Assembly: GCF_022012435.1 (NCBI RefSeq)
Contig: NZ_JAKLUA010000013.1
Span: forward strand, 1 to 64,000
DNA from: Bradyrhizobium zhengyangense
Lineage (GTDB): Bacteria > Pseudomonadota > Alphaproteobacteria > Rhizobiales > Xanthobacteraceae
Reading direction: 5' to 3'
DNA: 64,000 nucleotides
Part shown: one piece after another, positions 1 through 7,802 of the stretch
Layout: each line of letters starts with the position of its first letter
How positions within the stretch are numbered: position 1 is the stretch's first letter
Position numbers and translations under genes: made by a program
The notes under the pieces: model-generated
Database searches by the model: none
Told to the model about the DNA's origin: nothing
What the model saw: only the letters and a program-made list of their open reading frames with translations

Positions 1-1
1 T

Positions 2-64
2 GGCATGCTCACCACGCATGCGGATGTCCTCAACCCCGACCTGCTCTCGTTCATCAGGTCTTGA
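2..64 (+). CDS. C-terminal end of a protein starting outside the window (possibly alpha/beta hydrolase)
   Basis: The open frame reads GMLTTHADVLNPDLLSFIRS and stops at TGA 62-64. A His shortly before a 'NPDLLxFI' tail resembles the end of alpha/beta hydrolases, where the last triad histidine lies close to the C-terminus. Only about 20 residues are visible, so the family is a guess and even its coding status is uncertain. Confidence 0.35.
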   Translation, partial: GMLTTHADVLNPDLLSFIRS

Positions 65-82
65 CGACATCTCTCATGCATC

Positions 83-240
83 ATCGCCTGTGTAGACAGG
101 ATACTCAAAGGCACTCGACCGGCCGAGATTCCGGTCGAGCAGCCGACAAAATTCGAGCTGGTCGTCAATCTCAAGTCCGCGAAAAGGCTCGGCATATTTT
201 GCAAACAATCATTGCGCGCGCCGACGGTGTGATCGAATAG
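83..240 (+). pseudogene. 3' remnant of an ABC transporter substrate-binding protein gene (ABC_sub_bind type), frameshifted
   Basis: One frame reads VDRILKGTRPAEIPVEQPTK (from about position 92) and continues FELVVNLKSAKRLGI. This is the characteristic C-terminal block of the ABC_sub_bind family (PF04392-like), very common in Bradyrhizobium. The frame then degenerates and stops at 230-232, while the family's usual ending appears in another frame as RADGVIE followed by TAG at 238-240. The reading frame therefore shifts between about 200 and 217. No start and no 5' two thirds of the gene are present, so this is a decayed fragment. Family assignment is from remembered conserved sequence. Confidence 0.7.
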
Positions 241-248
241 CAGATACC

Positions 249-266
249 GGCCGCGTCTGCGCGGCC
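249..266 (-). terminator. Hairpin just past the end of the GT2/HlyD operon
   Basis: GGCCGCG at 249-255 pairs with CGCGGCC at 260-266 across a 4-nt loop, 2 nt beyond the stop of the small multi-CxxC gene. There is no T-run on either strand, so it is a candidate terminator or 3' stabilising stem only. Confidence 0.35.
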
Positions 267-267
267 C

Positions 268-513
268 TCAAGGCGACACCACCATCTCCCTGCGGCATTC
301 ATCGCAGCGCGCGCTCGTCCCGACGATCTCGCAAGTCATGTCGTTCGGTCCGATGTTGCGGCGACATTTGGGGCAGGAATATCCTGAAGTCCCCAGCTCG
401 AAGTCGTACGCCGGCCCGACATAGGCGCAGATCAGGTGATGAAATACCGGAAAGCTTTGCAGGCCTTCGGCGCCACAGGCCGGACAGACGATCTGGTTGC
501 TTTCAATCTGCAT
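268..513 (-). CDS. Small multi-CxxC metal-binding protein (TackOD1-like)
   Basis: An 81-residue protein starting MQIESNQIVCPACG. It has three CxxC knuckles: CPAC near residue 10, CPKC near 47 and CDEC near 70. A central stretch (HHLICAYVGPAYDFE, then a CPKC) resembles the TackOD1 metal-binding domain as I remember it. The start was chosen because it lies 10 nt after the HlyD stop and leaves an intact protein; a longer frame would run back into HlyD coding sequence. It is the last gene of an operon with a GT2 glycosyltransferase and an HlyD-like protein, so it is more likely a regulatory or scaffold partner of that export system than a free-standing factor. Function is unknown. Confidence 0.75.
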   Translation of the reverse strand: MQIESNQIVCPACGAEGLQSFPVFHHLICAYVGPAYDFELGTSGYSCPKCRRNIGPNDMTCEIVGTSARCDECRREMVVSP

Positions 514-523
514 GCTCTGCGGT

Positions 524-1567
524 TCACTGCAGTCCGAAGAGACGAACGAGCGCGCCGCCCAGCCAGGCAGCAAACCTGCTGTAGTGCATATGCACATAGA
601 CCGTGGAGTTGAGGGGCGGCGCCGAGGCGCCGGGATCGAAGCGGATGCGCGCGATCTGGGTCGCGGGGCGGTCTCTCAGTTGATTTTGCGTTCCGGTGTA
701 CACGGCCGAGACTGGCAGGATTTGTGCGATCGTTCCGGGGATGCGCCGATTGCCGAACACGACAAACACCTCTTTGCCAACGGTCGGGTCAATCAGGCGT
801 TCATTGGGGATATACCAGTCGACAAACGTATCGGTTGGATCGAGGATTTCGGCGATCGACGTGCCCGCCGTCAAGGACTGGCCGACATGCGCAATGCCGG
901 TCGAGACGACGCCAGCGGTGGGAGCAAAGGCCTTCCCTTGGCCGAAGTGCCGTTGCGCTTCGTCCAGTTGGCTGCGCAGCTGACGAATGAATTCATCCAG
1001 TGAGGCGAGTTGGATGGTGGATTCCGCCACTTCGGCCTCATGGGAGACCACGGCTTTGCCAGCAGAGGCGCGTTCGCGCAAAACTTCCATGCGGAACGTC
1101 ACAGTTGCGGAGGTCATGCCGTCCACTTGCTTTGCTGCCTCTTCGGTCACCTGCAGGTAAGCGCGCGCGGCGTTGAGGGATTCCTGCGCAACGCGGGCCT
1201 TGATACGCAATTCGGCGGTGCGGCCGTTGATGTCAGCCAGCGCGCGCATATAGGTCGAGACGATGCTGTCTTGCTCCGGCGAAACCACCTCCGCGATTTC
1301 CTCGCCCGCCTTGACGGTCGCGCCGGGCTCCAGGTTCATCCTGGTGATCTGCACGGTATAGGGCAGCGACACGATCTGGCGTGGCGAGGTGACGATGCCG
1401 GGCCCGCCGAGATAGACGAAGGGCGCGCCGAAGTAGATGACGAAGAATGCGAGGACGCCGAACACGATCATCGCATAGGCGAAGCGCACCACGCGACCCG
1501 CTGCGCGGCGCCGGCTTTCAACCGGATCGGGTAAATTGGGATCGAGACGATTGAGCTTGATGTCCAT
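524..1567 (-). CDS. HlyD/EmrA-like membrane fusion protein
   Basis: A 347-residue protein beginning MDIKLNRLDP. There is one transmembrane segment at about residues 30-55 (FAYAMIVFGVLAFFVIYFGA), then a lipoyl/barrel-sandwich half (VQITRMNLEPGATVKAGEEI). A coiled-coil hairpin rich in Ala/Glu/Arg follows (about 115-210), then the second lipoyl half (GVVSTGIAHVGQSLTAGTSI) and a beta-barrel C-terminal part. This is the architecture of periplasmic adaptor proteins. It lies 11 nt downstream of the GT2 gene and 10 nt upstream of the CxxC protein. No ATPase or RND pump is adjacent, so it probably works with the GT2 synthase in polysaccharide synthesis or export, as Alg44-like and other synthase-linked adaptors do; this is inferred from context. 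Confidence 0.85.
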   Translation of the reverse strand: MDIKLNRLDPNLPDPVESRRRAAGRVVRFAYAMIVFGVLAFFVIYFGAPFVYLGGPGIVTSPRQIVSLPYTVQITRMNLEPGATVKAGEEIAEVVSPEQDSIVSTYMRALADINGRTAELRIKARVAQESLNAARAYLQVTEEAAKQVDGMTSATVTFRMEVLRERASAGKAVVSHEAEVAESTIQLASLDEFIRQLRSQLDEAQRHFGQGKAFAPTAGVVSTGIAHVGQSLTAGTSIAEILDPTDTFVDWYIPNERLIDPTVGKEVFVVFGNRRIPGTIAQILPVSAVYTGTQNQLRDRPATQIARIRFDPGASAPPLNSTVYVHMHYSRFAAWLGGALVRLFGLQ

Positions 1568-1578
1568 GTCCTGTGCAC

Positions 1579-2829
1579 TCAAATGCGATCTTTGAGGAGA
1601 GCTCGACGAACCCGCGGTGGCACGAAGTCGTCGTGGCGCGACGTGGCGAATATGATCTCCGACGAATAGGAGACGAACCGGGCGAACTTCAAATAGACGC
1701 CCTGATAGAACGGAAAGATCAGCGACGCGCCGAGAGCAAAGAAGCCGACGGACCGATTGAACATCACGAAGGCAAGCGCCAAGTTGAAAAACGAGATCCA
1801 GAGCAGCAGCAGGTAGATGGCGCCAAGGAACGCGGCAGCGCTCGGACCGAACAGCAGAACGACGTAGGCCAGGTAGAACGGCAGCGCCAACGTCGGAACG
1901 AGATCGAAGACGATGAAATCGAGCCTTTGTAGCGTGTCCGCGAGCCCTTCGAGCGGATGAAAGAAGTTCAGTTCGCCGTACATCATGAGCCGAATTCTCA
2001 GGGAGTCGCGATCCCAGCGCGCGCGCTGGCGCAACAGGCCGATGCCGCTCGCCGGCCCGTCGGTCTCCGCCCATGCGTCCGGAACGAAACGAATGAGATA
2101 ATCGAGGCGGCGCAGCCGCAAGCTGAATTCGAGGTCTTCGCCGGGGCCGACGTCGAGGCCGCCCTGGCGCAGGAAGACGTCGCGACGATACATCGCGCAG
2201 GCGCCGGACAGGCACGCGATCGCGCCTGCGACGTCGAGGATGGAGCGGCCGGCGCTGATCGACATCAGGTACTCGACGCTTTGCAGGCCGGTCCAGAGCG
2301 AATCGGCCTCGTTGCCGAGCGCGATGTTGCCGCTCGCGCCTGCAACGCGGGTATCGTGGAACGCGGCTGCGAGCTGGGCTACTGCATGAGGCTCGAAGAC
2401 CGTATCCGCATCGACGGTCAGGATGAGATCTCCGCGTGCAAACCGGGCGCCGGCGTTGATCGCCGGGCTGCGGCCGCAGCGCGTGCCGTGACAGATCACC
2501 ATATCCACCAGGCCGAGCGCGCGCGCCCGCTCTGCGACAGCACGGGTCTGATCGGTCGAGCCGTCGTCGATCACGATGATCTCGAATGGGCGCAACGTCT
2601 GCCGGTGCAGCGAAGCGATGGTCGGTTCGAGACCAGAGCCGCCGTTGAAGGTCGGAATGATGACGCTGACCGTGGCGTCGGCGGCCGGCGGCGCGACGCC
2701 TGACTTGCGCATGCCGAACAATGCCAGCGAAATCAGCGATAGCGTAAAGCGGGGAATATCGAAGATCAGCACGGCGAGAAAGAGCTGCAATGGGTCGGTT
2801 CTGGCGACAAGCTGCAACATCTCGAACAT
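1579..2829 (-). CDS. GT2 family processive-type glycosyltransferase, membrane bound
   Basis: A 416-residue protein with an N-terminal hydrophobic helix (about 15-40) and a GT-A domain carrying the expected motifs: IDDGS (87-91), DAD metal site (140-142), GED (230-232) and Q-R-A-R-W (268-272). Several C-terminal membrane spans follow (about 300-380). The DDG/DxD/ED/QxxRW set is that of BcsA/NodC/hyaluronan-synthase-like enzymes that polymerise and extrude polysaccharide. The start is supported by GGGAGG 8 nt upstream of ATG. It is the first gene of a three-gene operon with an HlyD-like adaptor, suggesting synthesis coupled to export. The sugar cannot be predicted, and there is no PilZ domain. 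Confidence 0.87.
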   Translation of the reverse strand: MFEMLQLVARTDPLQLFLAVLIFDIPRFTLSLISLALFGMRKSGVAPPAADATVSVIIPTFNGGSGLEPTIASLHRQTLRPFEIIVIDDGSTDQTRAVAERARALGLVDMVICHGTRCGRSPAINAGARFARGDLILTVDADTVFEPHAVAQLAAAFHDTRVAGASGNIALGNEADSLWTGLQSVEYLMSISAGRSILDVAGAIACLSGACAMYRRDVFLRQGGLDVGPGEDLEFSLRLRRLDYLIRFVPDAWAETDGPASGIGLLRQRARWDRDSLRIRLMMYGELNFFHPLEGLADTLQRLDFIVFDLVPTLALPFYLAYVVLLFGPSAAAFLGAIYLLLLWISFFNLALAFVMFNRSVGFFALGASLIFPFYQGVYLKFARFVSYSSEIIFATSRHDDFVPPRVRRALLKDRI

Positions 2830-3688
2830 GATGGCCTCCCGCAGGGGCTGACCGTACTCGTGAGCGAGACCTATCTCGATGGGGGAGGCGGCATTTGAGA
2901 TGGATCAATGAACGATGGCGACGCCGGCAGAGCCGATCTGAATGCCAAAGATTTGAATCAATGGGATCTCACGTACCGCCCTTGCCACCTGAGACTGGAA
3001 CTCCTGTCGCACTGCCATTCGTTATCAAGGCGCAGCCGGCACATCCACGATCCCTTGTGTTGGCTGTCGGGCAAAACACGCTAGTCGTGGGGCAATATAC
3101 GCCGGCAAAATATTCCGCTTTACCGAAATTCGGAAATGGCGTATGTGTCGTGGCGACCCGGCCCATGAAAGAGGGGCGTATCGCGATCGTCACGACGCGG
3201 GCCGGACGGCGGTGGACGTGGGTCACGTCGGCGCGATCAGCTCTGCAGGGCGGGCAACCGTAAGCAAGGCTATCCGCGCAAACGACCGGTGTGGCTGCGT
3301 ACGGCAAAATCGTGTGGTCCTGGCGCCCGGGTCTGTGCGTCAAGGCTCGTGGTGATACGGGTGGTCCAAGCGGACCTTCGTATTGGCGATCTGCGAGACG
3401 ACGGGGATAGTGCCTCGCTCCCCGGGGAGAGCACGACATAAGCCGTAAAACCACTGCGCAGGGAAGGCCGGATGTTTCGGCTTCACCTGTACGCCGCTGT
3501 GCAGCCTCTTCTTTTAGGTATCGCACAGTGGACCCCAGGTGCCAGTCGGGCACCCGGTCTTCCCTGCGGCCTCTTTCAGATGAGGGTGAGGCGACAAAGC
3601 AAAGCTCGGGCGAGATGAGCCGCGAGAATGCGAAAGTGTGTCTGCGATGAAGATGCGGATCGAAAGAGCGACGCCGCCACCACACACG

Positions 3689-3777
3689 CCGTCATTGCGA
3701 GGAGCCCTTGCGACGAAGCAATCCAGACTGCCTCCGCGGAAAGACTCTGGATTGCTTCGCTGCGCTCGCAATGACGG
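3689..3777. repeat. Palindromic intergenic repeat, CGTCATTGCGA family
   Basis: The outer arms CCGTCATTGCGA (3689-3700) and TCGCAATGACGG (3766-3777) are exact reverse complements. Inner arms also pair: GCAATCCAGA after CGACGAA on the left, TCTGGATTGC on the right. The whole 89 bp can fold into one long hairpin. Elements of this sequence are widely dispersed between rhizobial genes. Confidence 0.8.
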
Positions 3778-3871
3778 TGTTGATGCAGGTGTGCCCAAAA
3801 GCAACGCTAAGAGGCGTTGCGGCGCGTCCGGGACACGGGAGAAGAGAATGGTGCGCTACACCCCAGACATG

Positions 3872-3902
3872 AGAAAGCGCCCGTGGGGGGCGGGCGCTTT
3901 CT
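3872..3902. terminator. Strong hairpin, probable intrinsic terminator
   Basis: AGAAAGCGCCCG (3872-3883) pairs perfectly with CGGGCGCTTTCT (3891-3902), a 12-bp stem with a 7-nt G-rich loop. The arm ends in TTTCT on either strand, so it could act bidirectionally. The only nearby gene reading into it is the minus-strand small membrane protein ending at 3999. Confidence 0.55.
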
Positions 3903-3998
3903 GTAGTCGACTTGGGGTTGGGGTCGTCTACATATCCACGTGGCGACTTTGGGGGGCTGGTAAAGAGCCGCGTGAATTCCTTAAAACTCAAAATCTCC

Positions 3999-4199
3999 TT
4001 AGCGAACGAGCGATGCGTTCGAACTGGTGATCACGACCGGCTTGCCGGCCTTGATGACGCGAGCAGTCTGTGTGAGCCCTTCATCTGACCCAGTGCGCGC
4101 CGAGATGCCAAAGCCCGCAACCGCGATGCCGGCAACGAGCGCCACGGCCACCACCTTCAGGTGGGTCGAGCGATCCGCGCTGTAGATCGAGTGGTTCAT
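3999..4199 (-). CDS. Small single-span membrane protein, conserved hypothetical
   Basis: A 66-residue protein, MNHSIYSADR..., with one hydrophobic segment at about 14-32 (LKVVAVALVAGIAVAGFGIS) and a polar tail ending in SSNASLVR. An AGGAGG ribosome binding site lies 6 nt before the ATG. Similar short proteins recur in Bradyrhizobium genomes (from memory) and have no known function. A candidate EcfG-type promoter lies about 75 nt upstream (4274-4299), pointing to general stress control. The hydrophobic segment could be a signal peptide or a membrane anchor; the absence of a clear cleavage site favours an anchor. Confidence 0.8.
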   Translation of the reverse strand: MNHSIYSADRSTHLKVVAVALVAGIAVAGFGISARTGSDEGLTQTARVIKAGKPVVITSSNASLVR

Positions 4200-4273
4200 G
4201 GAAGCCTCCTGCCGCCATCTACCCGAAGTAGTCGCCAGCCTGTTCAGGCAGGTTCATGCTTCCGGTGCCCAAC

Positions 4274-4299
4274 AACCTAGTATTGGGGGGATTCGTTCC
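4274..4299 (-). promoter_or_regulatory. Candidate EcfG (general stress sigma factor) promoter
   Basis: On the minus strand GGAAC (4299-4295) is followed after exactly 17 nt by GGTT (4277-4274). The alphaproteobacterial EcfG consensus is GGAAC-N16/17-CGTT, so this is one mismatch from consensus. It points at the 66-residue membrane protein with an implied leader of about 65-70 nt. Confidence 0.5.
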
Positions 4300-4404
4300 C
4301 AAGGGGCCATCACAAGAGCGTGATAGGACGTGAAAGATCGCGATCAAAAGCAGGTCTTGATCGTTCGATTTTGCAATTATTTCAAAGTGGTAATGCGCTT
4401 GTGA

Positions 4405-4437
4405 GGCGCCTTGTCAGCATTTGCTCGACAAGGCGCC
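4405..4437. other. Perfect 11-bp inverted repeat downstream of flhA
   Basis: GGCGCCTTGTC (4405-4415) pairs with GACAAGGCGCC (4427-4437) over an 11-nt loop. Neither side has a convincing T-run. It may be a secondary stop or a stable 3' structure. The rest of 4200-4493 shows no gene. Confidence 0.45.
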
Positions 4438-4465
4438 CGGAACTCAAAAACCATTTGCCTGTGGC

Positions 4466-4490
4466 CAAAAAACACACGGCTTCTTAAGCC
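4466..4490 (-). terminator. Intrinsic terminator of flhA
   Basis: On the minus strand, directly after the flhA stop, GGCTTAAGAAGCC forms a 5-bp stem and is followed by GTGTGTTTTTT. The short stem plus six T residues fits a weak Rho-independent terminator. Confidence 0.5.
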
Positions 4491-4493
4491 AAA

Positions 4494-6635
4494 TCAGATG
4501 CTTCCGACCGTTTTCAACCTCGCTCTGGGGTGGATTTCAGCCTGCGACAAGACAGTTGTCTGAGCCCGGAACCGTTCGACCAGGGAGCGGACGAAGGGAC
4601 GAATTGCCGCAGAGGTCACCAGCACCGGCGCCTCGCCTTCGCGGGCGGCGCGCTCGAAGGCCTCGCGCACGGCGGTCATGAATTCCGACAGCTTCGAGGG
4701 CTGCATCGCGAGGCTGCGCTCCTCGCCCTGGCCGATGATGGATTCGGCAAAGGCCTGCTCCCATTTCGCCGACAGTGCGATCAGCGGCAGGTAGCCTGCA
4801 TAGGAAGTGTTTTGCGCGCAGATCTGCCGCGCAAGGCGGGCGCGGACATGCTCGACCATGGTCGCGGGATTGCGCGAGAAGGCGAGCGAGTCGGCGATGC
4901 CCTCGAGGATGGTCGAGAGGTCGCGGATCGAGATGCGCTCGGCGAGCAGCAGCTGGAGCACGCGCTGGATGCCGGAGACGGTGACCTGTCCGGGCACGAT
5001 GTCCTTGACCAGCTCGCTCTGCTCCTTCGGCAGCTCCTTGAGCAGCTTCTGCACCTCGCCGTAGGACAACAGGTCCGACATGTTAGCCTTGAGCAACTCG
5101 GTGAGATGGGTCGAGAGCACGGTGGCGGCGTCGACGACGGTGTAGCCCTTGAGCGAGGCCTCCTCCTTGAGGCTGGCATCGACCCAGGTCGCGGGCAGGC
5201 CGAAGGTCGGCTCGGTGGTGTGGATGCCGGGCACCTGCACCTGGCTGCCGCCGGGATCCATGACCATGAACTGGCTCGGCCAGATCTTGCCGGTGCCGGC
5301 GTCGACCTCCTTGATCTTGATGATGTAGGTGTTGGCCTCGAGCTGGACGTTGTCGAGGATGCGCACGGCCGGCATCACGAAGCCCATCTCGATCGCGAGC
5401 GAACGGCGCAGCGCCTTGATCTGCTCGGTGAGGCGATCGGTGCCATCGGGGCCGTTGACGAGCGGCAGCAGCGCATAGCCGAGCTCGATCTTGAGGTCGT
5501 CGATCTTCAGCGCCGCCGAGATCGGCTCCTCGGCCGCAGCTGCGCCCGGCGCTCCGGGCTGACCTGCCGCTGGCGCGGCCTTGGCAGCGGCTTCGGCCTT
5601 GGCCGTCGCACGGTTGCGGTTGCGCGCGGTCCAGGCCAGCACGCCGGCGCCGGCGCCGAGCGCGAGGAAGGGGAGGGTCGGAATGCCCGGCAGCGCCGCC
5701 AGCACCAGCATGACCGCCGAGGACATTGCCAGCGCCTGCGGATAGCCGGAGAACTGCTTCATCAGCGCCTTGTCGGCCGCACCGGAGACGCCAGCCTTGG
5801 AGACGAGCAGGCCGGCCGCGGTCGAGACGATCAGTGCCGGCACCTGGGTGACGAGGCCGTCACCGACCGTCAGCAGCGTGTAGCTGCGTCCCGCATCGGC
5901 AAAGGACAGACCCTGCTGCGCGACGCCGATGATCATGCCGCCGACCACGTTGATGAAGACGATCAAGAGGCCGGCGATGGCATCGCCGCGGACGAATTTC
6001 GAGGCACCGTCCATGGCGCCGAAGAAGCCGCTCTCGTCCTCCAGCGCCTTGCGGCGCTCCTTGGCGACCTTCTCGTCGATCAGGCCGGCCGACAGATCGG
6101 CGTCGATTGCCATCTGCTTGCCGGGCATGGCGTCGAGGTGGAAGCGCGCGGCGACTTCCGCGATACGGCCCGAACCCTTGGTGATGACGACGAAATTAAC
6201 GATGATCAGGATGGCGAAGACGATGATGCCGATGACGAAATTGCCGCCCATCACGAAGCTGCCGAAGGCCTCGATGACGTGACCAGCCGCATCCGTGCCC
6301 TCGTGCCCGTGCGACAGGATCAGGCGGGTCGAGGCCATGTTGAGCGACAGCCGCAGCATGGTCGAGATCAGGAGGATGGTCGGGAAGGCGGAGAATTCCA
6401 GCGGCGCCTGGATGAACAGCGACGTCATCAGGATCAGGATCGACAGCGTGATCGAGATCGCCAGGAACAGGTCCAGCACGATCGCGGGCAGCGGCAGGAT
6501 CAGCACCACCAGGATGGTGAGGATGCCGAGCGCCAGCGCGATGTCGCCGCGCTTGAGGATGTTGACGATCTCGGAGAGGGTGGGAACGCCGGCCTTCGTG
6601 TTGCCTACGCCCTGTCCCGCGGTGACGTCGACCAT
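4494..6635 (-). CDS. flhA: Flagellar type III export protein FlhA
   Basis: A 713-residue FlhA, the large membrane component of the flagellar export gate and docking platform for chaperone-substrate complexes. The N-terminal half has eight or so membrane spans (ALALGILTILVVLILPLPA...). The conserved FHIPEP-type cytoplasmic loop is present (RFHLDAMPGKQMAIDADLSAG, then FFGAMDGASKFVRGD). An Ala/Pro-rich linker at about 350-370 leads into the soluble domain. ATG 6635 is chosen because GGGAGG lies 8 nt upstream and the protein then begins MVDVTAGQGV with the usual length; a longer frame adds an Arg/Pro-rich extension without support. No other flagellar gene is in the window, so it is detached from any flagellar cluster here. 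Confidence 0.96.
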   Translation of the reverse strand: MVDVTAGQGVGNTKAGVPTLSEIVNILKRGDIALALGILTILVVLILPLPAIVLDLFLAISITLSILILMTSLFIQAPLEFSAFPTILLISTMLRLSLNMASTRLILSHGHEGTDAAGHVIEAFGSFVMGGNFVIGIIVFAILIIVNFVVITKGSGRIAEVAARFHLDAMPGKQMAIDADLSAGLIDEKVAKERRKALEDESGFFGAMDGASKFVRGDAIAGLLIVFINVVGGMIIGVAQQGLSFADAGRSYTLLTVGDGLVTQVPALIVSTAAGLLVSKAGVSGAADKALMKQFSGYPQALAMSSAVMLVLAALPGIPTLPFLALGAGAGVLAWTARNRNRATAKAEAAAKAAPAAGQPGAPGAAAAEEPISAALKIDDLKIELGYALLPLVNGPDGTDRLTEQIKALRRSLAIEMGFVMPAVRILDNVQLEANTYIIKIKEVDAGTGKIWPSQFMVMDPGGSQVQVPGIHTTEPTFGLPATWVDASLKEEASLKGYTVVDAATVLSTHLTELLKANMSDLLSYGEVQKLLKELPKEQSELVKDIVPGQVTVSGIQRVLQLLLAERISIRDLSTILEGIADSLAFSRNPATMVEHVRARLARQICAQNTSYAGYLPLIALSAKWEQAFAESIIGQGEERSLAMQPSKLSEFMTAVREAFERAAREGEAPVLVTSAAIRPFVRSLVERFRAQTTVLSQAEIHPRARLKTVGSI

Positions 6636-6775
6636 GGTAGCTGCCTCCCCGCGCGACTGCCGTCCGCGCGCCCCAAACGTCTGCGCGGCGGCCGATGGGC
6701 CGCCGGTCCGAAAGTGAGGCACCGCACTGGCGTCCACGGGGGCTCCCGTTCTACGCGGCTGACGACACTCGACTT

Positions 6776-6798
6776 CACCCGGCAATTCTTGCCGGGTG
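6776..6798. other. Perfect 10-bp inverted repeat upstream of flhA
   Basis: CACCCGGCAA (6776-6785) and TTGCCGGGTG (6789-6798) are exact complements with a 3-nt loop, about 140 nt upstream of the flhA start. It could be a terminator for transcription leaving the copper operon or an operator for flhA. With the repeat at 6869-6975 it fills the 355-base gap between flhA and the CusF-like gene; I see no gene there. Confidence 0.4.
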
Positions 6799-6868
6799 TA
6801 TGGTTAGCAAAGGGTTAACGGAGGGGGGGCGGGAAGAGGTCGGGCCGGGGTATTTCGGGGCCTCCGGC

Positions 6869-6975
6869 CGTCATTCCGGGCGATGCGCAGCATCGAGCCC
6901 GGAATCCATCGTGCCGCAGGTGTTGTGGGGAAATGGATTCCGGGCTCGCGCCAAGAGGCGCGCCCCGGAATGACC
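6869..6975. repeat. Palindromic intergenic repeat, CGTCATTCCGGG family (copy 1)
   Basis: The ends CGTCATTCCGGG and CCCCGGAATGAC are near reverse complements. The inner blocks CGAGCCCGGAATCCAT and ATGGATTCCGGGCTCG are exact reverse complements. Another member of the same family lies at 23921-24000. It sits just after the end of the copper operon. Confidence 0.8.
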
Positions 6976-6990
6976 GTTGAGGGGATGCTC

Positions 6991-7293
6991 CTATTTCGCC
7001 TTCTGCATGCTGGTCACCATGTACCCCGACGGGGCCTCCTCCGCTTCGAAGGTGACCTTGTCGCCGACCTTCACCTGCTTGAGCATGCCTGGATCCTTGA
7101 CGCGGTAGACCATGGTCATGGGCTCATCCATGCCGAGGCTCTTGGCGGGACCGTGCTTGAGCGTGATCTTGCCGGCACCTTCGTCGATTTTCTTGACCTC
7201 ACCGCTGATGGAGGCGGCTTGCGCCAGCGCGCTGATGGTCAGGCCCAGCGTCAGCGCAAGCGCTGCGGTGGTGATGCGGATGATTGGCTTCAT
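6991..7293 (-). CDS. CusF-like periplasmic copper-binding protein
   Basis: A 100-residue protein with a signal peptide (MKPIIRITTAALALTLGLTISALAQA). Its domain is CusF-like: SGEVKKIDEGAGKITLKHGP, then a Met-rich DEPMTMVYRV and a terminal SMQKAK. In CusF-type proteins Met and His from this beta-barrel bind Cu(I) or Ag(I) and hand it to an efflux system. ATG 7293 is preferred over an in-frame ATG at about 7305 because it directly begins the signal peptide. It is the last gene of a copper-handling operon, 17 nt after the cupredoxin gene. Confidence 0.88.
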   Translation of the reverse strand: MKPIIRITTAALALTLGLTISALAQAASISGEVKKIDEGAGKITLKHGPAKSLGMDEPMTMVYRVKDPGMLKQVKVGDKVTFEAEEAPSGYMVTSMQKAK

Positions 7294-7310
7294 TGATGTC
7301 TCCATTGGCT

Positions 7311-7766
7311 TCATTTCACGGTGACGTGGCCGACCATGCCGTAGTCGCGATGGTCGGGGATCAGGCAGGAAAATTCGAAGGTACCGGCCTTGGTGAACTT
7401 CCAGACGATCTCGGCCGTCTTGTTCGGCGCGAGCCGCACCCCGTTCGGATCGTCGTGCTCCATGTGCGGATGCTTCTTCATCACCTCGGCATGGGCGAGA
7501 TTCTCCTTGGGTGTGGCGAGCAGGAACTCGTGATCCTCCCTGCCGACATTGCGCAACACGAAGCGGATCTGCTCGCCGCGCTTCACGTCGATCTTCGATG
7601 GCTCGTAGGACATCTCGCTCAACGCGATCTCGATGGTGCGCGCCGGCTTGTTGGGATCGCCGGGCTCGCCGGCCGAGAAGCCGTGATGGTCGTGCCCCTC
7701 GTGCGCGAGGGCGGGTGCGGCCGAGAGCGCGGCCAGCACGAGAGCGAGTTCGATCGTCTTCTTCAT
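7311..7766 (-). CDS. Periplasmic cupredoxin (plastocyanin-like) protein
   Basis: A 151-residue protein with signal peptide MKKTIELALVLAALSAAPALA followed by a His-rich stretch (HEGHDHHG) that may be a metal-collecting tail. The C-terminal cupredoxin fold shows the type 1 copper ligands: His in REDHEF, Cys and His in FSCLIPDHRDYGM, and the downstream Met. ATG 7766 has GGAG about 8 nt upstream. It lies between a multicopper oxidase and a CusF-like protein, so it is probably an electron or copper carrier in periplasmic copper handling. Confidence 0.88.
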   Translation of the reverse strand: MKKTIELALVLAALSAAPALAHEGHDHHGFSAGEPGDPNKPARTIEIALSEMSYEPSKIDVKRGEQIRFVLRNVGREDHEFLLATPKENLAHAEVMKKHPHMEHDDPNGVRLAPNKTAEIVWKFTKAGTFEFSCLIPDHRDYGMVGHVTVK

Positions 7767-7802
7767 TGTAGTCTCCGGTTGGTAGTTCATGGAAACGCTC
7801 GG

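Larger units (their letters stand above)
2830..3998. other. Gene-free repeat-bearing intergenic region
   Basis: About 1.2 kb without a convincing gene. Overlapping frames on both strands are Arg/Ser/Pro-rich with no domain signature. Phrases such as GRIAIVTTRAG and VRQNRVVLAP recall a decayed sequence family that recurs between Bradyrhizobium genes (from memory). The region also contains a palindromic repeat (3689-3777) and a strong hairpin (3872-3902), listed separately. Confidence 0.6.

Noticed and set aside
524..2908. A single 794-residue minus-strand protein
   Set aside because: Its first 440 residues are an out-of-frame reading of the GT2 gene. The real HlyD-like protein starts at MDIKLN (1567), and the GT2 gene is in another frame.
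2969..3685. A 238-residue minus-strand frame
   Set aside because: Arg/Ser/Pro-rich text of decayed intergenic sequence, no start signal and overlapped by equally long frames on the other strand.
4530..6818. A 762-residue open frame on the plus strand opposite flhA
   Set aside because: It mirrors the third-position GC pattern of flhA, is Asp/Arg/His/Gly-rich low-complexity text and has no domain or ribosome binding site.
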